Origin: Rhizophagus clarus
Lineage: Eukaryota; Glomeromycota; Glomeromycetes; Glomerales; Glomeraceae
Reading direction: 5' to 3'
DNA length: 64,000 bases
Assembly: GCA_015698045.1 (NCBI GenBank)
Contig: BLAL01000006.1
Location: 744,001-808,000 of the forward strand
How positions within the stretch are numbered: position 1 is the first letter of the stretch; each line of letters opens with the position of its first letter. A model generated the notes under the pieces. It searched no databases. It was given only the letters and a program-made list of their open reading frames with translations, and was not told the origin of the DNA. This document shows positions 12,801 to 24,760 of the stretch, piece after piece. A program made the translations under genes and the position numbers.

Positions 12801-15800
12801 ATTAGAATGGATACCTTATAATAAATTAATTAATATTAAATATATTGCAGAAAGTAAGTTTGGAAAAGATTATAGTGCAAATTGGATTGATGGAAAGTTA
12901 AAATTATGGAATAATTCTAGTCAAAATTGGATAAGAACAGATCAAAAAATGTTTGTAAATTTGAAAAGTTTAAATAATTCAAAAAATCTTACATTAAAAT
13001 TTATAAATGAGGTAATTCATTACTTTATAAAAAATTTTAAATTTTAATTTTTATTAATATACTATTATACATATTTGTAGATTAAAGAAGATTATGAATT
13101 GTATGGAATAACCCAGAATTTGGAAACAAAAACTTATATGATTGTTTTAAACAATAAATGCAAAGAATGTAATAATACTATGTGTAATGCAATGCATTTT
13201 CAACAAAATTTTTGTAATTGGACTAGTGGTAACGATGATATTGATAAGTTTATTCAAGATACCCAACTATCAGTTCATAATGATGAATTGTCATATATAT
13301 TAGAATGGATATCTTATGACAGATTTTATAATATAAAATATATTATAAAATCTGGAATGTATAAAGCAAATTGGATTGATGGATGTATAAAGAAATGGGA
13401 TAATATTAATCAAAATTGGAAAAGGGAAGATAAAAATATGCTTGTAAATTTAAAAAGTTTAGACAATTTAAGTAATATTTCACTAAACTTTATAACCGAG
13501 GTATCTTAGTTTATTATTTGGTTTATAAAAATTTCCTGTATTTTAATTTTTATAAATAATATGTTTTGTATATTTGTAGATTAAAATGGATTATGAATTT
13601 TATGGAATAACTCAGGATCCAGAAACAAGAAATTATATGATGGTTTTAAATAATAAATGTAAAAAATGTGACAATATATGTGATATAATGCATTTTCAAC
13701 AAAATTTTGATAATTGGACTAGCGGTGATGATGATATTGATAAATTTATTCAAAAAACTCAGCTATCATCTCATTTAATTTATAACAGAAGTAAAATATT
13801 AGAATGGATACCTTATAATAGATTTTATGGTATTAAATACATTACAAATGCTGGAATATACAAAGCAAACTGGATTGATGGATATATAAATTTTTGGATT
13901 CATAGTAGTCAAAATTGGAATAGAACGGGAGATATGGTTGTAATTTTGAAAAGTTTTAATAATTCAAAAGATATTTTATTGAAATTTATGAATGAGGTAT
14001 AATTAATTATTATTATATAATATAAGTTGTAAAAATTTCTAATTTTACTAATAATAAACTTGTATTTAGATTAATAAACCATGTGGAATAACACAGAATC
14101 CAGAAACAAAAAATTATATGATGGTCTTGAAATATGAGTGTGAAAAATGTGATAAAATATGTGATGTGATACATTTTCAACAAAATTTTGAAAATTGGAC
14201 TAGTGGTAATGGTGATATTGATAAATATATTCAAGATACTCAACTATCAGTTCATAAATTTAATAAAATATCACATGCATTGGAATGGATACCATATAAT
14301 AGATTTTATAATATTAGATATATTATAAAAGATAAAATATGTAGAGCAAATTGGATTGATGGATGTATAGATAATTGGAATAATATAAGCCAAAATTGGA
14401 AGAGGCATTATCAAAATATGGCTGTTATTTTGAAAAGCTTGAATAATTCAAAAAATATTTCAAGTGAATTTAAAAATGAAGTATGACGATTTACTATAAT
14501 ATAATTGTAAAATGTTTGTATTTATTAACATAGTATTTGTATTTATAGATTAATAAACCTTGTGGAATAACCCAGGATCCGAAAACAAAATGTTATATGA
14601 TGGTTTTAAAATATGAGTGTAAAAATTGTAATGATATGCTATGTAATGCAATAAATTTTCAACAAAATTTTGGAAGTTGGACTAGTGGTAACGATGATAT
14701 TGATGGATTCATTCAAGATACTCAGTTATTAGCCCATAAACCTAATGAAATATCTTATGCATTAGAATGGATACCTTATGATAGATTTTATAATATTAAA
14801 TGTATTACAAAAGGCGAGATATATAAAGCAAATTGGATTGATGGAAGCATAAGTAATTGGGATAAATATAATAAAAATTGGAAAAGAAAGAATCATAATA
14901 CACCTTTGATTTTGAAAAGTTTAAATGATTTAAAAAATATTTCTTTAAAATTTATAGATGAGGTATAATTAAATTAAATCTATCTAATATAATTATTAAA
15001 TTTTGATTTTTACTAATAATATATTTGTATTTATAGATTAAAATAAATCAGGAATTTTATGGAATAACCCAAGATCCAGAAACAAAATTATATATGATGG
15101 TTTTGAATAATAAATGTAATAAATGTAAGAGAATATGTAATACAATGCATTTTCAGCAAAATTTTGGAAATTGGACTAGTGGTAATGATGACATTGATAA
15201 ATATATTCAATATACTCAATTATTAACTCATGATGATGCAAGTAAAGCATTAGAATGGATACCCTATGATAGATTTTATGATGTTAAATATATTGAAGAA
15301 AACAAATTTGGTAAAATTTATAAAGCCAATTGGACTGATGGGTGTATAGATAAATGGGATAATAAAATTCAAAATTGGAAAAGATATAAACAAAATATGC
15401 TTGTCAATTTGAAAAGTATGAATAATTCATTAGAATTGATGACTGAGGTAGAATTTATTATTTAATGAAAATTTGTAGTTTATAATTTTACTAATACTAT
15501 ATTATATTTATAGATTGATAAGCCTTACGGAATAACTCAAGATCCAGAAACAAAAATATATATAATTGTTTTAACCAATACTAATAGCAATACCAATATA
15601 TGCAAAAAATGTAATTACATATGTAATGCAGTGTACTTTCGGAAAAATTTTGATAATTGGACCAGTGGTAATAATATTATTGATAAATTTATTCAAAATA
15701 CTCAACTATCTGCACATAATACTATACATAAGGCATTAGAATGGATATCTTATAATAGATTTCATAATATTAAATATATTGCAAAAGGCGGATTTGGTGA

Positions 15801-15945
15801 AGTATATAAAGCAAATTGGATTGATGGACGTATAGATGAATGGGATGATGAAAATAAGATTTGGAGAAGATATGATAAAGACATAGTTGTGGCTTTGAAA
15901 AGTTTAAATAATTCGAAAAATATTACATTAGAATTCATGAATGAG
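6827..15945 (+). repeat. Array of 19 tandem kinase N-lobe exons
   Basis: Exon limits: 6827-7165, 7231-7644, 7722-8147, 8222-8599, 8671-9084, 9162-9587, 9666-10091, 10165-10584, 10664-11089, 11158-11580, 11649-12026, 12093-12509, 12586-13011, 13081-13500, 13580-13996, 14070-14480, 14549-14962, 15037-15447, 15514-15945. All have lengths divisible by three and phase 0 at both ends. Exons 2, 5 and 12 start with an I..AFGIT-type hinge; exons 3, 6, 7, 9 and 13 with IKIDYEFYG-type; exons 4, 8, 10, 11 and 14 with IKEDYELYG-type. Short exons (1, 4, 11) precede the first type. This shows that three-exon blocks were duplicated. Exons 6 and 7 are nearly identical. Confidence 0.85.
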
Positions 15946-17891
15946 GTATAAATTATTTATTACTCAATAAAATTTTTAATTATTATTTCTAATATCATTT
16001 TTGTCTTTTATGTGCTAGATGATATTACATCATAAAGTAGATTTGGATTATAGAATTATTAAACTTTATGGAATAACTCAAGATCCAAAAACAGAAAATT
16101 ATATAATGGTTATGGAATTTGCAGACGGTGGAAGTTTACGAAAATATTTGACCACGAACTATAATAAATTAAATTGGAATAATAAAATTAGTTGTTTAGA
16201 TGATGTCATATCTGGTCTTAAAAATATTCATGAAAAGGAATTAATTCATCGAGACCTACATATTGGTAATATATTAAAACTTAAAAATAATGCAGCTATA
16301 ACTGATATGGGATTGTGTAAACCTGTAAATCATGATGCACAAAAGAATACCGTATATGGCATTTTACCTTATATAGCTCCTGAAATTTTACAAGGGAGAA
16401 GTTATACAAAAGATGCTGATATTTACAGTTTTGGTATAATCATGTACGAAGTAATTTCTGGATTACCTCCATATTATGATGTTATTCATGATGAAAATTT
16501 AGCAATAAAGATTTGTCAAGGACTTAGACCAAGATTTAAAATTAAGGTACCTCAATTAATAATTCAATTAATTAAAAGATGCTTAGATGCGGATCAACAA
16601 AATAGACCATCGGCAGAAGAAATCATTAATATTTTGTTTGATTGGCAATATAATTCAAAAATATTCCAAGTACAAATTGAAGAAGCAGATGAAATAAACA
16701 AAAGATCGTTAAAAGGCCGTATACCTTCGACTAATTTGGGATTATCATATAAAACACATTCAGAAGCTATTTATAAAAGTAGGTCGCTCAATTTTAATAG
16801 TCTTCCTGAACCAAAAAATTCTGATGATTATTATAGGCATAACGATAATATAATTAGCATTGAATCTTCAGGTATTATTTGTAAGAAATATTTTAAATAA
16901 TTAAAAAAAAAATAATAATAATAACATTGATTATTTAATAAATAGTGTCATTATCATTACAAATTAATGTTCCTCAATTGAGCACAGAACTAAAAAATGA
17001 TAACGTGATTAGCGTCGAATCCTCAGGTATTGTTTAATAAAAGTGGTTTGAAAATATTCAAAATACTTAAAAGATTTATTAACAAATTTATTAAATAGCG
17101 TCATCATCCATCTCTCAATTGAACGTTAATGATAATAATCTTCCTGAACCAAAAAGTTCCAACGATTATTATAAACAAAGTGATAACATGATTAGCGATG
17201 AATCTTCAGGTATTGCCTAATAAATAAAAAAAAAAAAAATATTAAAAATAATTAAATACTAATAAAAGCATTATTTATTAAATAGCATTATTATCTATTT
17301 CTCAATTGAACATTAATGATAATAATCTCTCTGAACCAAAAATTTCCAACGATTATTATAAACAAAGTGATAACATGATTAGCGTTGAATCTTCAGGTAT
17401 TGCTCAATAAAGAGATATTTAAATAATTAAAATATTAATAAAAACATTATTTATTAACGTTAAATAACATCATTATCTATCTCTCAATCAGACATTAATG
17501 ACAATAATCTTCCTAAACAAAAAAGTTCTGATGATTATTATGAAGATGATATTAGCGTTAAATCTTCAGGTATTTTTCAAAAAGAAACATTTTAAATAAT
17601 AAAATACTAATAAAAATATCATTTATTAATAGCATCATTAACTATATGTCAATTGGACATTAATAACAATAATCTTCCTGAGTCAAAAGATTCTGATGAT
17701 TATAATAAACAAGACGATAACATGATCAATGTCGAATCTTCAGGTATCGTTTATTATAAAAATATTTAAATTAGTAATTAAAATACTAATAAACCATTGT
17801 TTATTAAATAGAACCATTATCTTTACAAATATGCATTTCTCAATTGAACATTAATGATCCTGAACCAAAAAATTCTGATGATTATTATTGA
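6827..17891 (+). CDS. Giant kinase with 19 N-lobe repeats, one catalytic domain and repeated tail exons
   Basis: Following GT-AG splice sites gives 26 exons totalling 9,243 nt, about 3,080 aa, without an in-frame stop or frameshift. Exons 1-19 are homologous phase-0 modules. Each begins with a hinge-like YGITQDPKTKNY segment, continues with CKECN...ICNAMHFQQNF and LEWIPYDKF, and ends in a beta3/alphaC-like segment, LKSLNNSKN...NE. Only exon 19 keeps a usable Gly-rich loop (GGFGEVYKA) with VALKSL. Exon 20 (16019-16871) supplies the C-lobe: IHRDLHIGN, DMG in place of DFG, APE, and DIYSFG. Exons 21-26 are short phase-1 tails. It is most likely a Ser/Thr or Tyr-kinase-like signalling protein. The full chain is inferred from splice sites; shorter isoforms, or separate genes within the array, remain possible. 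Confidence 0.72.
16019..16871 (+). CDS. Catalytic C-lobe exon of the kinase array gene
   Basis: This exon follows an acceptor ending at 16018 and is the only one in the gene with a complete kinase C-lobe. It starts with the end of the alphaC helix and the hinge (YGITQDPKTENYIMVMEF), then has the catalytic loop HRDLHIGN (Asp codon 16253-16255) and the metal-binding DMG (Asp codon 16304-16306) where most kinases have DFG. ITDMGLCKP, PYIAPEIL, DADIYSFGIIMYEV and a final NRPSAEEI helix follow. Paired with exon 19, which supplies the Gly loop and lysine (codon 15898-15900), it makes one complete kinase domain, predicted active. If the donor at 16871/16872 is not used, translation ends at TAA 16898-16900. 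Confidence 0.85.
16872..17891 (+). repeat. Array of six short phase-1 C-terminal tail exons
   Basis: After the catalytic exon the same pattern recurs six times: an acceptor near AAATAG, an open segment reading roughly ISQLNINDNNLPEPK...SDDYY...NMISVESS, and a donor within TCAGGTATT. Exon limits: 16946-17026, 17099-17209, 17286-17396, 17492-17569, 17633-17743, 17812-17891. All internal lengths are multiples of three with phase 1 on both sides. In the fourth unit the usual acceptor AG is lost (AAATAAC) and an AG further in, CAATCAG, keeps the frame. The last ends in TGA at 17889-17891. The units are Ser/Asn/Asp-rich and probably disordered. Confidence 0.75.
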
Positions 17892-19190
17892 AGATACAAT
17901 GATATAATAACCATGGAATACTCAGGTATTAGTTAAATACTTATAAAATGTTTTCAAGACTATAAATACTAATAAGTTTTATTTTATTTTAATAGAATTA
18001 ATATATATTTCTATTATTTTCTTTTTTATTTTTTTATGCGATATTTTCATTTCTGTTATTATTTGCGCAATAGTTCTTCTCATTACAATTTGAATTCTAT
18101 TTAATGTTAGTTTTTCTTGTTAAAATGGACAAAAATTATGATTTTGCAAACTTTCTTTTTCACTTCTCTCTTTTTTGCTTTCAATATTTTGAATTATAAT
18201 TTTTTTTATGAGACTAGTTTAGAGGAATGGTTATTAAGAGCGAGAGAAAGATATACCGGTAACATTAAATATAGATTTAAATTGTAATGATTTCTCAATT
18301 AAATAAAAATACATGAAATGTTATAAAATGGTACTGTATACTGTACAAACATTCCGCCGATATAAAAGATTTCACTGAAAATTCCAATTGTAAATATTTT
18401 TGTTCACAAAGTCGTTTTACCAAAAATCCAAGATTATGAAGCCTAATTCTAATAAATGTATGATATGTTATTGATACTATTTTGTTATTTATGTTGCATT
18501 ACATCACTGAAATTAAATATCATTAATAAAATTCTGATACCATAATAAATGAAATTACTATTACCGTTTCAATCAAAATTCAGTCTATTCAGTTATTACT
18601 ACACCAGCAGATATAAAGTCCATACTGATCGAAAATCAAATCCATGACATGTTGATTCTTTTGGCGCATTTATTAGTGTTTGATATATTCGAATATATTT
18701 GATTATTCATTTGAGCTTAAAAAGTATATTCGAATGTTATACGAATAATTAAGATTTCATAATTGACATAAGCTTGGCCGGAAATATAAATTTCGTTCAG
18801 CAAAATTTAAGCTTTTAAAGTTATATACCATATTTAGTCGAATAACTGTTATACGATCCCAAACGCTAGCTTTATCAATTTTTGCTGCGCCACTTCAACG
18901 TTCGACGAGATTTTCAACATTAGTTCATTATATTGTAGAGATATATCAATCTTTTTGAGGTCACATTTGTCCATTGGTTGAAATTTTCTTTAATATCCTC
19001 CGGGGATGTAAGCTTTAGTATACTCCGTATTTGCGTTCGTATCTTGTCTATGGGATTTTTGTGAATTTGGAGCACAGTTCTTTCTAAAATTTTTTTGAAG
19101 CCCATACAAATACGTATATCTGTTCTTATGATCAATGGAAAGAGTTATTAATTTTCTCAAAATACAAGAACTCGTCACTTTATTTAAAGA
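17892..19190. other. Intergenic, nothing recognised
   Basis: AT-rich region after the kinase array gene. No coding segment longer than about 70 codons looks real, and no repeat or RNA gene was recognised. Confidence 0.4.
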
Positions 19191-20057
19191 TACAGTCGTA
19201 CCTCTATATAGTCACCACTATATAAGCACACCCTCTATATAATCAACACAATCTTTGCGCCTAAATTTTTAATTAAGAAAACGACCTCTATATAGTCACA
19301 ATATGATTATAGTCACAATCACACCAAATTCGTGCGCCCAAACTTCCTTTTTGACATCTATATAGTCATATCACGTGATTTCGCTATAAGGTCGTTGGGA
19401 ATTTTTTTAAGAAAAACTGTTTTGTGTTTATTGTAATGGTAAATTTACCAATTTCTTCAACATTATTCTTCACTTTAATTATCAATCATGATAAATTTAT
19501 CAACACTTTCAACTTTATTTTCCAACCAAAAACTTATTGTCAATAGCATAGTTGTTAATAATGATCCATAAATACTGTTGTTCCAAGTTAACTGATGCTG
19601 AAATTATACAATTAATTTTAGAAGAAGAAAATGAAATCCTGAAATGAATGATGATGATAAAGAACATCCAGTAATACTCGATGTAGGAAGGATTTAATAG
19701 TCTTAAAACTTGGGTGCAATATTTTGAAGAGCAGGAAAGCGAAGAATTTGATATGAAAGTGCATAATAAACTTTTGAAAACAAAACACAGAAGAATATTA
19801 CGAGTTTTTTTATCCCAAATGATATGTAAATGCAGGAAAACTTAATGTTTTTTATGTTAAATATAAAAAATTTTTACATTTATATTTAGGATTTCTTTTT
19901 TTGCGATACAAAAATTATAAAACCTCTATACAGTCACGTTTTCATATGATTCCTATAGAGGTTGACCATATGGAGGGATTTCTATACAGTCACAACTAAA
20001 TATAAGCACACCATAAACGTGCGCCCGACCGCGTGACTGTAGGGAGGTACGACTGTA
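19191..20057. mobile_element. Decayed pogo-like element with TA duplication
   Basis: Bounded by TACAGTCGTACCTC at the left and its inverted form GAGGTACGACTGTA at the right, each including the TA of a Tc1/mariner-class target site. Both ends carry repeated TATATAGTCAC or TATACAGTCAC motifs, including TATAAGCACACC and GTGCGCCC blocks in both halves. The inside (about 19630-19790) has a broken open stretch resembling the C-terminal part of a pogo/Tigger transposase (SLKTWVQYFEEQ). The rest of the transposase is missing. It is a different family from the element at 22955. Confidence 0.75.
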
Positions 20058-22954
20058 CATCATTAAGTCATAAAATTTTAGAAAAAAGTCTATGCAAAAT
20101 TGCGTTTAAGGAATAATAAAATATGAGTTTATTTTAATTCATATACTAGAATTAAAATTTGAATAAACAAGAAATACAGTATATTATATGTAGCAGAACA
20201 TTTTATCATAAATTTCATTTTTAAAATACTTTAACAATTACGATTTAACATTACTAAAAAATAAAATCTAAAGCACAAAAAGTGGATTTGTGAGCAAATA
20301 AAGCTTTTTTTTTATTCTATACTAATCTATTTTTCACTTGAAATGCTAGTGTATCTGTAGCTAAATATATACCTATACTGTATTTACTCTGAACATATAA
20401 TATAAATTATTAATGAGATGCATAAACAACTGGTAAACAGCTTAGTGAAAAAGTATTTCCCAAAGAGAAGTGAATTAAGCCGTAATTCTTTCCTTATTTA
20501 ATTTTTGTCCGTGAAGGAAAAAAAAAAAATATCAATTCGTAATGTTTATTAAACAAAATTTTAATACAATTAAAAAAGATAATTATAAAATCAGAATCCA
20601 AATATTTGTTACTTTTCATTATTATATGACACTCTGCACAAATGTTCAGAGTATCATGTGTCCCATTCTTGATTATCGAAGAAATTATTTCATACCAATG
20701 AGATGGTCTCAGATTTCTTATTTTCTAGTAATACTTTATTATGCTACTTGAGATCGCACCCTTTTTTGTGAACAGGGTTTAACACATGTCAGATATATCT
20801 AATAATGACACAATTTATTGAAGGGCATTACACTACATTTTCTGTGAAATAGACATTACGAAAAATACACTAGATTAAACACGATTCACATAAACATATC
20901 ACTATCGAAGACAAACCAAACCAAGAATCATGTCCTACACAAGGTGATTTTTCGGTCAACTTTGGTTTGGAACACAATGAAAAAATAAATTAAAAAATGG
21001 CATTTATGTAATACACAAATTTTCGGTTAATTAGAGCGATGTTATAACTTGTGTAGTTGGTAGTGGCTTTAGCTAGTTCACTAACGTTTTTACGTTCTTG
21101 TACAGATGTTGGCTGATCGCTCAAAGATAAGGCAGTGTAAATGGGGGATGCTGTAAGGATCGGTTAATTTCAGGACACATAATAAGGACACTTCTTGTCT
21201 GTGAAAATTAAAACAGGGGTTAATTCAAAAAAATACATAATTGATAATGTCTGCTATAAAATGGAACGGGACATTTTGACACACTGAGAATGGGTAATAT
21301 ATCGATAGTTATTTACTGGGAGGAATACGGCCATTTAAATATTAGGAGGTTTTGTGCCAAGTGAGAAACAGTGCATTTTTTTTTATACGAAGTCTCAGGA
21401 CAGTTTGAGAAAAGAACTACAACAGAGTGTAATTTTATTTTACGCGATACATTTAACAAGAAATATAAATTTATCATTTGAGTGTGCAGTGGTTATTATA
21501 CAAAGGGTTTATTCGTATACTGTAGATAAAAAGAGAAAAGTATGTATTGGAATAAGGAATTGATCCTGTGCCGAGTACCACTGTATCGATTACGGTATCT
21601 TAGCGTAGACACTTTCATGTTACTAATTACTTTTGGACACTCGAAACAGAATAATTCAATAACAATTTATCCGGTACATATTAATTTCCATTTCTCTGTG
21701 ACTAGTACCATATGATTTATATATTATCTGTTATGATAACACTGCATTAAAATTTTGACAGGATTGATGAACAAATAATTCGACACCGAGAAAAGTGATC
21801 TACTTATTTCATTATGAACATACTGTTATTCCATCTGGTAGTGAAAAAATAATTTGACACAGGAAGGAGAAGTGATCCATCTATTACACAATGAAACATA
21901 CTGTTATTCCATCTGTTAACAAAAAAAAATATAACGGTTTATCTATTTCAGCTGATTACATGAATACCTTGAAATCTCTAGCACAGAGCGTGAAATACTA
22001 GGCATAGGACTTTCATCACAGTCTTGTTTACCAGCGAATTAATTGATCTTTACGAATGGTTTTATCTGTATAATGTTTACATATGATCCTAATAGACTGA
22101 TAAAAGAGTTGCTCTTTGGTGATTACGCAACTTTTTGATTCGAGATTTCCTTCAAACGTGTTATTAAATTGGAACAAAATCAAATAATATTAGGTGGGAA
22201 ATTTTTACTTGTATCTTGATATTAACAATACGATAAGAAAAGACAAAGAAAAACCGTAATTGCTATATTCGTTTATAATATAAATTGGCTATCTCTCACT
22301 TATTTTCATTTGTTGATAGAACTATTTATGAGCATCTACACGTGCTCGGATTTTATCATGAACTCTGTCATCCAAACCGTGACAAATGTGTGATAATTAT
22401 AAAATATTCCTAAAAGTCTGATACGAGTCAATCTATGGAGTAGAAGTTATTCAGTGCTGTATAATTCCCTCCTGATTTGTTTTATACAGTCGACTTCATC
22501 TGATAACAATCTTTTTATTCACAGGTCAACGAAAAATGTTAAGTGAGGATGATGTATAAGCTCAATACTGTCTGTCCATCCAGTATAAACTACCCAAGAC
22601 TCCAAGAAATTCTGCAATCACATGATAAATTTACCGATCATTTCCTAAAATTGTCGATTAATTTTGGCGATAAAGAAAAATATTTTTTTACATTTCAAAT
22701 AAAACTTAACACATATTTCATACGGTCTTAAAATCGGACGCATAATATTATTTTTGCCTTCTGAACAACTTTACTTAGGATACCAAAGAGGATTTTAAAT
22801 GTTATTTTAGTAAAATTCATCATTTTGAAAAAATATATATAAAATGGCGAAAACTGTACTAAAGAATGATCATATATATGATTTTAAAAAGCGCATAAAT
22901 TTTAACTTCGAGTTTTATTCAAAAAACAAGATATTTTCGGTGATATTTAGGAAA
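20058..22954. other. Long gene-poor stretch
   Basis: No gene is recognised in almost 3 kb. Small ORFs at 20542-20751, 21354-21563 and 22543-22731 lack recognisable features. A local duplication is listed separately at 21774-21926. Confidence 0.4.
21774..21926. repeat. Degenerate ~70-bp tandem duplication
   Basis: Two adjacent diverged copies share AATTxGACAC near the start, GAAxTGATC, and an identical CATACTGTTATTCCATCTG at 21825 and 21896. No coding potential is visible. Confidence 0.55.
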
Positions 22955-24760
22955 TACCGTATTCTTCCGTTTTTAAGCACCACCTTTTTAGGGGAAAATT
23001 TTTGCGAAAGTTTAGGGTGGTGCTTAAAATCGGAAGTTTTTTTTTTACACTTTTTTTGCGCTTTTAGTCATATTCGTATTAGTCATTTTTAACCCCTTTA
23101 CATAATACTGTCGTTAAAAAAAAAAAATTTATTACAGTACTTTATTTAAAAAAAAGAAAATTTAAAAATTTTTTTTTAAAAAGAGTTTTAAAAAATAAAC
23201 ATTTCTTCAAATCTCTCATAAAAATTTTTTTCATTCGCACTTCAGATTTTTTACCGAAACATTTTTTTTTTATAATTATGATGATCCATTTTACCCCTTA
23301 TTTTTTTTTTCACACGCGATGCCAAAAGTTCAAAGGTCATCATATTCTGCAAGTGAGAAGCTTAAAATTTTGTTATATGCGAAAGAACGTGGACAAAGAG
23401 CAGCTGCGCAGAATTTTTCTATTGATCACTCAATGATTTCGCGTTGGGAAAAACATGAAGACAAACTCAAGTCAGCAAATGGGAAAAATCGACGCGTTGG
23501 TGCAGGAAGAAAACCACAATATCCCGAAGCTGAAGCTAGTTTAAAAATATGGGTTATAGAATTTCGAAAGGATGGTATTGCTGTAACTCCTAAAATGGTT
23601 AAAATTTATATGAAAGAAATTTTGATAAAAGAGTTTGCTCATATTTATTTGAATAGTGAAAATTTCCTTGCCTCTGATCGTTGGTTTTATGGTTTTCTTA
23701 AACGGAGTGGATTTTCATTGCGACGTAAAACAAAAATCGGCCAAAAACTCCCTGCTCAACTTAGTGAAAAACTCCTGGAGTTTCAGCGGTTTATTATTAA
23801 AAAACGAAAACAATTTGAATATGAACTTTGCGAAATTGGCAATATGGATGAAACGCCAGTTTATTTTGACATGGTTGGGAATTTAACTATTGAAAATCGT
23901 GGCGTTAAATCTGTGCAGGTTCGGACAACTGGAAATGAAAAAAACCGGTTTACATGTGTTCTTACAGTTCTTGCTGATGGTACGAAGTTACCACCAATTG
24001 TCATCTTTAAAGGTAAACAAATGCCAAAAAATTTACCTTCCGGAATTATTGTAATGATGCATCCAAAAGGATGGATGGATGAATTTGGAATGAAAACCTG
24101 GTTCAATAAGGTTTGGAAAAAAAGACCAGGAGGAAATGAAATTAATAAACGAAAATCTTTTCTTGTTATGGATAGTTTTGAAGGTCACAAAACGGATGCT
24201 ATAAAAAATATTGCACGTAGTGAAAACACTGATTTAGCAATCATTCCTGGTGGTCTTACTTCTATTGTTCAACCACTTGATGTTTGTCTTAACAAACCAT
24301 TTAAGGATAAACTTCGTGAAAAGTGGAACATTTGGATGAGTTCAGGTCAATTTTCTTATACTAAAGGTGGGAATTTAAAAAAACCTGGGTATGATATTAT
24401 TTGTAAATGGATACTTGAAGTTTGGGCAGAAATTCCAAGAGAAATGATTGTAAAATCATTTAAAAAATGTGGTATTAGTAATGCAATGGATGGGTCAGAA
24501 GATGATTTGTTTGGACAAGATGAAAGGGAGGAAGAAATTGATGAAAATGAGAGGGAAATTGTAGATATAGATAGTGATTCAGCTGATGAATTAGAAGAAT
24601 TGTAAAATGATGCATCATAAAAATAAAATTTATTTTGAATAAAATATAAAAAAAATTTTCAAATTTGGGGTGGTGCTTATTTTTGTTTTTCAAGTTTTTT
24701 TGACAAAAGTCGGGGTGGTGCTTAAATTCGGGTGGTGCTTAAAAACGGAAGAATACGGTA
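22955..24760 (+). mobile_element. Complete pogo/Tigger-type DNA transposon (1.8 kb)
   Basis: The element runs from TACCGTATTCTTCCG to the inverted CGGAAGAATACGGTA, each including the TA target duplication. Both subterminal regions carry GGTGGTGCTTA repeats, probably transposase binding sites. The right end has three, one of them in the block shared with the 375-bp element at 5709. It contains one uninterrupted transposase gene. Near-matching termini and an open ORF suggest recent activity. It is the probable source of activity for its deletion derivative. Confidence 0.9.
23319..24605 (+). CDS. Pogo-family DDD transposase
   Basis: An intact 428-aa transposase inside the element at 22955-24760. 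Residues 1-65 form a Psq/CENP-B-type helix-turn-helix (SASEKLKILLYAKERG, AAAQNFSIDHSMISRWE). Residues 70-145 are a second, Tc5/CENP-B-like DNA-binding domain (DRWFYGFLKRSGFSLRRKT). The DDE_1-type catalytic core follows: Asp177 in NMDETPVYFD, Asp285 in LVMDSFEGH and Asp321 in QPLDVCLNKPF. The third acidic residue is Asp with 35 residues between the last two, as in pogo/Tigger transposases. The C-terminus is acidic. It cuts and pastes the element into TA dinucleotides. No missing catalytic residue or stop is seen, so activity is plausible. A domesticated jerky-like gene is less likely because the TIRs are intact. Confidence 0.92.
   Translation: MPKVQRSSYSASEKLKILLYAKERGQRAAAQNFSIDHSMISRWEKHEDKLKSANGKNRRVGAGRKPQYPEAEASLKIWVIEFRKDGIAVTPKMVKIYMKEILIKEFAHIYLNSENFLASDRWFYGFLKRSGFSLRRKTKIGQKLPAQLSEKLLEFQRFIIKKRKQFEYELCEIGNMDETPVYFDMVGNLTIENRGVKSVQVRTTGNEKNRFTCVLTVLADGTKLPPIVIFKGKQMPKNLPSGIIVMMHPKGWMDEFGMKTWFNKVWKKRPGGNEINKRKSFLVMDSFEGHKTDAIKNIARSENTDLAIIPGGLTSIVQPLDVCLNKPFKDKLREKWNIWMSSGQFSYTKGGNLKKPGYDIICKWILEVWAEIPREMIVKSFKKCGISNAMDGSEDDLFGQDEREEEIDENEREIVDIDSDSADELEEL

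Noticed and set aside
6827..15951. About 19 separate small genes, each starting at an internal ATG and ending just after ...NEV
   Set aside because: Every apparent stop lies inside a GT-AG intron and every upstream part is open back to an acceptor. All boundaries are phase 0, so exons of one gene explain them better.
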